DNA of 6,987 bases, from assembly GCA_031254675.1 (NCBI GenBank), contig JAIRTV010000400.1:1-6987 (forward strand). The letters are read 5' to 3'. Below are positions 1 through 5,083 of the stretch, in pieces. Every line of letters starts with the position of its first letter. Positions within the stretch are counted from its first letter, which is position 1. A program made the translations under genes and the position numbers. The notes below the pieces were generated by a model. The model had not been told where the DNA came from. It did no database searches and saw only the letters and a list, made by a program, of their open reading frames with translations. The stretch comes from Planctomycetaceae bacterium (GTDB lineage: Bacteria; Planctomycetota; Planctomycetia; Pirellulales; Thermoguttaceae).

Positions 1-2
1 CA

Positions 3-452
3 GATGAAAATACATCATTCTTAGGAAAAAATTCCCCCAAAAATGGTTCATTCGTAGGTGAAAATGGTTTATTTGCCGTGGCAAATGGTTTATTTGCCAT
101 GGCAAATGGTTTATTTGCCACGGCAAATGGTTTATTTGCCACGGCAAATGGTTTATTTGCCGTGGCAAATGGTTTATTTGCCATGGCAAATGGTTTATTT
201 GCCATGGCAAATGGTTTATTTGCCATGGCAAATGGTTTATTTGCATGGGCAAATGGTTTATTTGCCATGGCAAATGGTTTATTTGCCATGGCAAATGGTT
301 TATTTGCATGGGCAAATGGTTTATTTGCCACGGCAAATATTTCATTTGCATGGGCAAATAATTTGGTTTCAGGTGAAAACACCTGCAAAAACAGAAGACT
401 GAAGCGGTTGCGACAGGAACACTTACTACCGTTTGGGGTTGTTATTTTTTGA
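3..452 (+). CDS. possible partial heptapeptide-repeat protein, 5' end outside window
   Basis: This frame is open from the left edge to a TGA at 450-452 (150 codons in view) and passes through the whole 21-bp array, giving repeats of the form xANGLFA. Only x changes in the core (V, M, T, T, V, M, M, M, W, M, M, W, T). The diverged copies keep the seven-residue rhythm: ENTSFLG near the left edge, then KNGSFVG and ENGLFAV, and after the core ANISFAW and ANNLVSG. A basic tail follows (KNRRLKRLRQ). No start codon with a ribosome binding site is visible; the first possible start in view is GTG at 78, inside the array. Because the unit is stop-free in most frames, an open frame here is weak evidence. 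In its favour, the heptad pattern persists in degenerate copies outside the core. It may instead be non-coding. Confidence 0.25.
   Translation, partial: DENTSFLGKNSPKNGSFVGENGLFAVANGLFAMANGLFATANGLFATANGLFAVANGLFAMANGLFAMANGLFAMANGLFAWANGLFAMANGLFAMANGLFAWANGLFATANISFAWANNLVSGENTCKNRRLKRLRQEHLLPFGVVIF
43..378. repeat. 21-bp tandem array of near-perfect palindromes
   Basis: Thirteen units of exactly 21 bp lie head to tail from 64 to 336, starting at 64, 85, 106 and so on to 316. Diverged copies in the same register lie at 337-357 and 358-378, and another at 43-63 upstream. The common unit is the 16-bp perfect palindrome ATTTGCCATGGCAAAT plus the spacer GGTTT. Read across the spacer, GGCAAAT and ATTTGCC also form a 7-bp stem with a 5-nt loop, so a transcript could fold as a row of hairpins two bases apart. 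The 13 core units differ only at the palindrome centre: AT (7 units counting both orientations of phase as one class: six plain AT), GT, AC, or a shifted form reading GCATGGGC in units 9 and 12. Both diverged outer copies end in AGGTGAAA. The function is unknown; a protein-binding array, a repeat-encoded peptide and a simple minisatellite are all possible. Confidence 0.97.
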
Positions 453-481
453 ATTTTCCAATAACGAAGAGGAGAAGATTT

Positions 482-1195
482 ATGGATGGTTTAAGGCATT
501 GGTTCCCTGGCAAGCGTGTTGATCAGATTGCTATGGCGAAGGATTGGTTGCAAATATTGTCTGCGGCGAAACCGCCTTGGGGCATACCGGACGCCGAGGT
601 TTCGGAATTGCGGCAGTTGACAGAAGTTGCCGAAGAGCTTTTGGCAATGGCCATGTCTGGTGAGCGGACGAAAGTGGTTACAGCTGAATGTAAGACGGCG
701 TTTGAAGAGTTATATGAGAAGATGCGGTTTCTCAAGGGTCATTATTTTCTGAGTCCGCCGTTGGTTGATTCGGATTTTATTTCGTTGGGTTTGACGCCGA
801 AAGACTCGACTCGGACGCCGGTTCCGCCGCCCAATGCTCAAGCGGAGGCGGATATTGGCAGACCGGGACCGCATTTGTTGATTCTTTATTTGCGACCTCT
901 TTCTGGTTCTCCGCCGGATCCGCATCGAAGTGATTATGGGTTCCGTATTTACTGGGGGGTGATGCCGGCTGGTGGGGCGGCGGTCGAAGCGGCAACAAGT
1001 TCAAAACGCGAACTGGTCAAAATACCGGTCAATGGTGATGAATTACCGCATTCGCGTTTTACGCGGCGAAAAAAGGAGTTGTTTGATTTTCCGCAAGAAG
1101 ATAGTGGCAAGACGGTTTATTTTTGTGTGCGGTACGAAAATGCCAAAGGAGAACCAGGACCGTGGGGTCCAATGTTTTCAACATTTATTCCTTGA
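482..1195 (+). CDS. conserved hypothetical protein, C-terminal part fibronectin-III-like
   Basis: This is a 237-residue protein with no signal peptide or membrane segment. ATG 482 is chosen because GAGGAG (469-474 region) precedes it at normal spacing; the frame is open further up to a TTG at 449, which has no such site. Residues 10-90 are helical in character (VDQIAMAKDWLQIL, then PPWGIPDAEVSELRQL, then TAECKTAFEELYEKMRFLK). A proline-rich stretch at 111-120 follows. The C-terminal part (about 128-237) alternates beta-like segments and ends in GKTVYFCVRYENAKGEPGPW, the kind of ending seen in fibronectin type III domains. I recall a family with this architecture (WGIP near the start, KTVYF and GPWGPM near the end) in many anaerobes, always uncharacterised. 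No enzymatic motif is visible. Codons here favour G and T at the third position, unlike the downstream gene. The 21-bp array lies just upstream. Confidence 0.85.
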   Translation: MDGLRHWFPGKRVDQIAMAKDWLQILSAAKPPWGIPDAEVSELRQLTEVAEELLAMAMSGERTKVVTAECKTAFEELYEKMRFLKGHYFLSPPLVDSDFISLGLTPKDSTRTPVPPPNAQAEADIGRPGPHLLILYLRPLSGSPPDPHRSDYGFRIYWGVMPAGGAAVEAATSSKRELVKIPVNGDELPHSRFTRRKKELFDFPQEDSGKTVYFCVRYENAKGEPGPWGPMFSTFIP

Positions 1196-1208
1196 CCAAA
1201 GAGAGTTT

Positions 1209-1347
1209 TTAGTTAATAGTTGATAGTGAATAGTGAATAGTTCGCAGGCGGAATTATTACCATTTTAGCAATAATTCCGCTTGCGGTATTTCAACTATTC
1301 ACTATTCACTACTAACTATTCACTCATAACTATCAACTATTAACTAA
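1209..1347. repeat. long imperfect hairpin element with AACTATT-type heptamers (copy A)
   Basis: This intergenic element is almost entirely self-complementary. Three nested paired blocks can be traced: 1209-1227 with 1329-1347 (19 bp), 1228-1242 with 1293-1307 (15 bp), and 1243-1258 with 1270-1285 (16 bp with one G-T pair), closing on an 11-nt loop. The right arm has an extra segment (1308-1328), so the arms are unequal. The outer arms are built from heptamer-like AACTATT and CACTATT motifs; the inner arm contains AGTTCGCAGGCG. It lies between the stop of the upstream gene and the start of gspF and could act as a transcript end or processing site, although no T-run follows the stem. A related, shorter copy is at 6703-6792, so it is probably a dispersed non-coding repeat of REP or MITE type. 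Confidence 0.93.
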
Positions 1348-1351
1348 TTTC

Positions 1352-2551
1352 ATGCCGGAATATCGTTATACAGCACGGAATGAACTTGGCTCAAAAATCG
1401 AAGGAGTTATCGACGCCACCACCGAAACTGAAGCCGCCGCAACCCTTTCCGCCGGCGGATTGTTTCCGTTGGAAATATCGCCCGTACTAAAACAAACCAC
1501 CACCGGAAAAATCCGCCGCGTCAACGGTCAACAATTAGCCGCCTTTTACTCCCAACTCGCCGATCTATTACACAGCGGAGTACCATTGCTCCGATCATTG
1601 AAAATATTACACGACCAAACCTCCAATACCAATCTAAAATTCGTCCTCGATAATATCTATCGCCGCGTCGAAGCCGGTGAAACATTAGCAGAAGCAATGA
1701 CCCGATATCAAATTGTTTTCGGCGAAATGGGCGTGCAAATGATTCGCGCCGGCAGCGAAGGTGGGTTCCTCGAAGAATCACTCACCCATGTCGCCGAATA
1801 TACCGAAACTCAAGATGACCTAAAAAGCCGAATCATCGGAGCATCCGTCTATCCGGCCTTGTTGGCTTTTTTTCTCGTCGTCGTCGTCAGCGCAATTCTT
1901 GTGTTCATCGTTCCCAATTTCCAACTCCTTTTCGAAGACCTTCGCAAACGCGGGGAATTACCGCAAATCACGGAATGGCTCCTTTTTATTTCAGCACAAA
2001 CAAAATATTTTTTGATTGGTTTTGTGCCTATCCTTGTGGTTGGTTCTATTTGGTTTCGGTTTTGGAGTCGCACAGAAAACGGACGACAACTCATCGACCG
2101 CTTCAAACTCCAAATACCAATCGTCGGCAAAGTTTATGAAGGATTTGCCGTTGCTCGATTTTGCCGTGTTCTCGGAACCCTCCTAAAAAACGGCGTGCCA
2201 ATCGTCAAATCGTTGGATATTTCGGGAGACGCCACCGGCAACCGAATCTTGTCCGACGCCATTCAACGTGCCGCCGAAAATATTAGTGGCGGTTCGCGGC
2301 TTGCCGGTCCACTCGCAGAATCAGGTTGCTTTCCGCGTTCCATCGTCGAAATGATTTCCGTCGCCGAAGAATCAAACACATTAGATTCTGTTCTTGTCGA
2401 TATTTCCGCTTCGCTCGAAAAAAGGAATTGGCGTTCTCTTGATCTTGCCGTTCGGTTCATCGAACCCCTCATGCTCATGCTGCTTGGCGGAATCGTTCTG
2501 TTCCTCGTCCTCGCCCTAATGATGCCCATCTTCAACATGTCAAACATGTAA
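1352..2551 (+). CDS. gspF: type II secretion / type IV pilus platform protein (GspF/PilC family)
   Basis: This polytopic inner-membrane platform protein of type II secretion or type IV pilus machines couples the cytoplasmic assembly ATPase to pilin movement. At 399 residues it has normal full length for the family. The N-terminal segment (MPEYRYTARNELGSKIEGVI) is the usual GspF opening. Two T2SSF domains follow, about 64-190 and 267-392. Each starts with the typical helix (FYSQLADLLHSGVPLLRSL and FCRVLGTLLKNGVPIVKSL) and later carries the F-x-x-x-M-I motif (FGEMGVQMIRAGSEGGFL and FPRSIVEMISVAEESNTL). The second motif has AEESN where GE-x-x-G is common. Membrane segments are near 168-190, 218-236 and 372-392. 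ATG 1352 fits the family N terminus, but no Shine-Dalgarno sequence precedes it because the hairpin element ends 4 bp upstream. No GspE/PilB, pilin or PilT gene is in the window, so secretion versus pilus use cannot be decided; the symbol is by family. Confidence 0.95.
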   Translation: MPEYRYTARNELGSKIEGVIDATTETEAAATLSAGGLFPLEISPVLKQTTTGKIRRVNGQQLAAFYSQLADLLHSGVPLLRSLKILHDQTSNTNLKFVLDNIYRRVEAGETLAEAMTRYQIVFGEMGVQMIRAGSEGGFLEESLTHVAEYTETQDDLKSRIIGASVYPALLAFFLVVVVSAILVFIVPNFQLLFEDLRKRGELPQITEWLLFISAQTKYFLIGFVPILVVGSIWFRFWSRTENGRQLIDRFKLQIPIVGKVYEGFAVARFCRVLGTLLKNGVPIVKSLDISGDATGNRILSDAIQRAAENISGGSRLAGPLAESGCFPRSIVEMISVAEESNTLDSVLVDISASLEKRNWRSLDLAVRFIEPLMLMLLGGIVLFLVLALMMPIFNMSNM

Positions 2552-2578
2552 AAAAACAATATCAAAATACAATTTTTT

Positions 2579-3976
2579 TCAAAATTTCGGTTGATAAAGC
2601 GGGATTTCGTTGCGTTGTGGCGGTGGTTGCTGTTGGTTGGCCATAGGCGGTTGGGCTGTTGCGGGAATTGCGGACGGCGCCGCTCCCGGCAAGGTAGAAA
2701 TAGGTTGTTGCTGCGCCACCTGAATCTCAGAAACCCAATCGTTCACCTCAAGCACCCAACCCTCCGGAATCACCGGCGTAAACCATTTTTTAATGTCCTC
2801 AAGAAACGACGTCAACCGATCATTAATCTTCGGCGAAAGAAGCGTGTACACCGTAAACGCCTTACCGTTAATATCTTCTTTTTTCAAAGCAATTGCTCGA
2901 AGAGTCTCCCTATCAAGCCGTATCTCAATTTGAGAAAATTCTTGCTGGTCTTCCGACAAAAACGGTTTCGCCTGAAGCCAAATTTGCGAACTCTTGTACT
3001 GCTCGGATGTAACAATCTTCATACTAAACCGCTTTTTCATCTCGTTCGCCTTCGCACCAAAAATCAACGGCAATGGACTATCCGCAATCCCCTTGCCAAC
3101 CAATTCCGGCGGAACATTGACTTGCCATACCTTGCGCGCATCAAACTCATATTTGAACACGGCTTTTTCGTCAATAATAATCTTTTCCGCATAAATATTG
3201 GAGTTTTTCTTCTCGTCCCGCTCAACCTTTTTACCACCAACCCATTCGCCTTCAACATGATAAACAAACCGTAACGGCTTCGAGATATATTTGAAATAGC
3301 CAAATGCCGTCTTATACGGTTTACCAGGAACCGAACCAGGAATCGTTTCGTCAAAAAGAATCATGTTGAAATCAACATCATAACGCTTAATACCCAAACT
3401 GTATTTTTCCCAACGCATCAGAAATTCATCAAGTTCTTGCTGTTCTTGCGGAGTAAGAAAAAACGGAATAATTCGGTTGGGCGGTTCCGAATGACCAACC
3501 AATTCGCGTCGAGGTTCGGTGGTTGCGGCAGGGTTGGCGGGAATTGACGGCACAACAGGTTGGATATTTTGGATATTGGGTTGCGGGTTGGGGCTTTGAG
3601 GCGGCAAACCATAAACAGAACCAGACGCTTGCACCGCCGCAAGTTTAACATTATTAGGATTATTAGGCAAAGATTGACCAGTTGGATATTGACCAGTTGG
3701 ATAGGGCGAACCATAACCAGTCGGCATCGTACGGTCTGACATGGCAGGTTGATTGCGAACTCCAGAATTAGATTGATAAACCGGTACCCCATTGCGAATA
3801 ACCGTCTTGGGCGGAGTTTGAAGCGGTAATTGCCGAATCGGTTGCTGACCCGGTTGAGGCAACATGTTCGGTTGCGTCGCTTGATAGGATTGAACGGGAG
3901 TTTGATAAACCTGCCCAATTGCACCGGTTACAACACAGAAAATTACCAAAAACGAAAGCATTCGGAAAAACGGCAT
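2579..3976 (-). CDS. secreted planctomycete protein, TIGR03009-like domain
   Basis: This is a 465-residue exported protein. ATG 3976 is chosen because a full AGGAGG (complement of 3983-3988) sits 6 nt upstream; the longer open frame to a TTG at 3997 would contain that site. A signal peptide is clear: MPFFR, then a hydrophobic core (LSFLVIFCVVTGAIG), with cleavage likely near residue 22. Residues 23-165 are Pro/Gln/Asn-rich and low in complexity, including an in-frame 15-bp duplication (3673-3702) giving repeated PTGQ. A folded domain spans about 170-415, starting with FFLTPQEQQELDEFLMRWEK and including FGYFKYISKPLRFVYHVEG, SPLPLIFGAKANEMKKRF and a tryptophan-rich end (KKWFTPVIPEGW). The tail is again Pro/Gln-rich. 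The domain matches my memory of the planctomycete family TIGR03009, whose function is unknown; the YFKY...PLRF and SPLPLIFG layout suggests a LolA-like fold, which is only inference. It converges on gspF with a 27-bp AT-rich gap. Confidence 0.9.
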   Translation of the reverse strand: MPFFRMLSFLVIFCVVTGAIGQVYQTPVQSYQATQPNMLPQPGQQPIRQLPLQTPPKTVIRNGVPVYQSNSGVRNQPAMSDRTMPTGYGSPYPTGQYPTGQSLPNNPNNVKLAAVQASGSVYGLPPQSPNPQPNIQNIQPVVPSIPANPAATTEPRRELVGHSEPPNRIIPFFLTPQEQQELDEFLMRWEKYSLGIKRYDVDFNMILFDETIPGSVPGKPYKTAFGYFKYISKPLRFVYHVEGEWVGGKKVERDEKKNSNIYAEKIIIDEKAVFKYEFDARKVWQVNVPPELVGKGIADSPLPLIFGAKANEMKKRFSMKIVTSEQYKSSQIWLQAKPFLSEDQQEFSQIEIRLDRETLRAIALKKEDINGKAFTVYTLLSPKINDRLTSFLEDIKKWFTPVIPEGWVLEVNDWVSEIQVAQQQPISTLPGAAPSAIPATAQPPMANQQQPPPQRNEIPLYQPKF

Positions 3977-4026
3977 CACCAACCTCCTAAGAACCAATAA
4001 ATCAAAAAACAGAACAACGTCACAAA

Positions 4027-4055
4027 ATAATATCGATTTTCAAAAAATCTGTAAA
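4027..4055 (-). promoter_or_regulatory. sigma70-like promoter for the secreted protein gene
   Basis: Read on the minus strand, a -35 TTTACA (4055-4050) and a -10 TATTAT (4032-4027) are separated by 17 bp. Each matches consensus at five of six positions. The predicted transcript would begin near 4020, giving a leader of about 44 nt that contains the AGGAGG site used by ATG 3976. This is a motif match in an AT-rich region; the position and spacing relative to the gene support it. Confidence 0.5.
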
Positions 4056-4221
4056 TAGTAATTTTGGCTAAGAATATTACGAAATAAAAGAATACCGTTT
4101 GAGAGTTTGGTGATTGGCGTTCAATCGGTTTCGTTCGGAATCGCCGAAAATTTCACGCCGATTTTTCCGGCATCCTTATTGCAAAGTCCTCTTTTTACAC
4201 TACAATGATTCATTCAATAAG

Positions 4222-4251
4222 TTAAGACGATAAAGATAGAAAAATTATAAA
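4222..4251 (+). promoter_or_regulatory. weak candidate promoter for the DUF2344-RNase pair
   Basis: TTAAGA (4222-4227) and TATAAA (4246-4251) are separated by 18 bp. The -10 matches five of six consensus bases and the -35 four of six. A start near 4258 would place the A16 hairpin and the 12-bp palindrome in the leader. The surrounding AT-richness makes chance matches likely, so this is tentative. Confidence 0.3.
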
Positions 4252-4271
4252 TATCGTGTATTTTTGGAGTT

Positions 4272-4314
4272 AAGCTGAAAAAAAAAAAAAAAACAGCTTG
4301 GCTTTGTTAACAAA
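4272..4314. promoter_or_regulatory. A16 tract between 6-bp inverted repeats, plus 12-bp palindrome
   Basis: AAGCTG (4272-4277) and CAGCTT (4294-4299) are perfect inverted repeats enclosing an uninterrupted run of 16 A residues (4278-4293). Four bases later comes the perfect palindrome TTTGTTAACAAA (4303-4314). The pair lies 64-106 bp upstream of the chosen start of the DUF2344 gene. The palindrome could be an operator and the A-tract a bent or slippage-prone spacer; neither role is shown by the sequence. Confidence 0.5.
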
Positions 4315-4377
4315 TCAATTTTTTAACTATGAATGACTTCGGCAGCCTACGGCGTTTGCCGGAGTTTGTCAGAACCA

Positions 4378-5031
4378 ATGGTTCGACAACGTGTACGTAT
4401 TCGCTTCGGCAAATCGGGAAACCTCAAATACATAGGACACAAAGATCTAATGCGTTCTCTGGAATCATTGTTTCGGCGTGCCCGACTCCCGTTGGCAATG
4501 AGCGGCGGCTTTCATCCCAAAATCAGGATGAGTCTTCCTTCCGCATTGGCATTGGGAGTTGAAGGTTTCGATGAAGTTCTCGAATTAGAAATCAATGAGT
4601 CCGCCGAACCGGTTGACCCAACAACTCTACTCACCAACTTAAATCGTTGTTCAGTGAAAGGATTGGATTTCTATTCGGTACGGCAACTCAATGAACAGGA
4701 ATCAAAAGCAAAACTTGCCTCCTCAACATTCGAACTCATTGTCCCTCAAGAACTTCGCAACCAAACTGGAATTCAGGTCTCCTCTTTTATGTCGGCAGAT
4801 TCGGTAATTGCTGAAAAGCCCAACAGGAAACATGTTGATGTCCGCGCAGCAACATGGCAACTCCACTTTGCTCAAGAAACCGGTCTGCTAATCGTTGAGA
4901 TTTTAGCACAAAACGGTCCGGAAGCCGGTATTCGGGAAATCCTTCAGGTTCTCGGACTTGAAAAAGAACTTTTCAAAAGTATTTTTCCAAAACGGATTCG
5001 ATGCCGATTGATTGAAGAAGTTTCGATTTGA
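4378..5031 (+). CDS. DUF2344 / TIGR03936 radical SAM-linked protein
   Basis: This 217-residue protein belongs to the family named radical SAM-linked (DUF2344, TIGR03936), in which the domain is either fused to or encoded next to a B12-binding radical SAM protein; the reaction is not known to me. The N-terminal half shows the family signature: VRIRFGKSGNLKYIGHKDLM (about 6-25), then LFRRARLPLAMSGGFHPK (31-48), then LPSALALGVEGFDEVLELEI (53-72). ATG 4378 is chosen because family members start a few residues before the RIRF strand. An in-frame ATG at 4333 would add 15 residues (MTSAAYGVCRSLSEP) with no ribosome binding site, and the GGAG at 4361-4364 is rather far from 4378, so the start is not certain. 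The RNase G/E gene follows after 52 bp on the same strand, suggesting an operon. No radical SAM partner lies in the window; the upstream neighbour is divergent. Confidence 0.9.
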   Translation: MVRQRVRIRFGKSGNLKYIGHKDLMRSLESLFRRARLPLAMSGGFHPKIRMSLPSALALGVEGFDEVLELEINESAEPVDPTTLLTNLNRCSVKGLDFYSVRQLNEQESKAKLASSTFELIVPQELRNQTGIQVSSFMSADSVIAEKPNRKHVDVRAATWQLHFAQETGLLIVEILAQNGPEAGIREILQVLGLEKELFKSIFPKRIRCRLIEEVSI

Positions 5032-5057
5032 CATAAGCATAAAAATAAACGTATGCG

Positions 5058-5078
5058 CTTTCCCGCCGTAAGGAAAGG
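5058..5078 (+). promoter_or_regulatory. hairpin covering the RNase G/E ribosome binding site
   Basis: CTTTCC (5058-5063) can pair with GGAAAG (5072-5077) across an 8-nt loop. The 3' arm is the Shine-Dalgarno region AGGAAAGG (5071-5078), which lies 5 nt before ATG 5084. Folding would therefore hide the ribosome binding site. RNase E in enterobacteria is known to control its own mRNA through its 5' leader; similar control here is inference from this short stem only. Confidence 0.4.
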
Positions 5079-5083
5079 CAAAT

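Larger units (their letters stand above)
3977..4377. other. divergent intergenic region
   Basis: About 400 bp separate the divergent minus-strand secreted protein and the plus-strand DUF2344 gene. It holds the two candidate promoters listed separately, an A16 tract between inverted repeats with a nearby palindrome (4272-4314), and a GC-richer middle (about 4100-4175) with imperfect dyad symmetry between CGGAATCG and a later CGATTTTTCCG. I see no convincing gene in 3989-4328. Frames opening at ATG 4329 and ATG 4333 have no ribosome binding site; the latter is in frame with the DUF2344 protein and could be a 15-residue extension of it. Confidence 0.7.

Noticed and set aside
43..378. CRISPR array
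   Set aside because: There are no variable spacers: the whole 21-bp unit repeats without unique sequence between copies, and no cas gene is present.
372..383. GGTG-AAAA-CACC mini-hairpin as a terminator
   Set aside because: The stem is four bases and no T-run follows.
58..402. Frame giving MVYLPWQ repeats as a separate protein
   Set aside because: An in-frame stop lies immediately upstream (55-57), no clear ribosome binding site is present, and degenerate copies do not keep the heptad in this frame. It is a by-product of the stop-free 21-bp unit.
2552..2578. Bidirectional terminator between the convergent genes
   Set aside because: Only A-run and T-run complementarity (A7 and T7) is present, with no GC stem; it is too weak to call.
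2591..3274. Long plus-strand frame opposite the secreted protein
   Set aside because: It encodes a highly basic, Arg/Leu/Asn-rich sequence typical of an antisense shadow, while the minus-strand frame has a signal peptide, ribosome binding site, promoter and recognisable domain.
4329..4562. Small frame starting at ATG 4329
   Set aside because: It overlaps the DUF2344 gene in another frame, has no ribosome binding site and no recognisable sequence.
5028..5057. Internal promoter for the RNase gene (TTGACA at 5028-5033)
   Set aside because: The -35 is perfect, but the best element at 17-18 bp spacing (TATGCG) matches only half of the -10 consensus; the gene is more simply read through from the DUF2344 gene.
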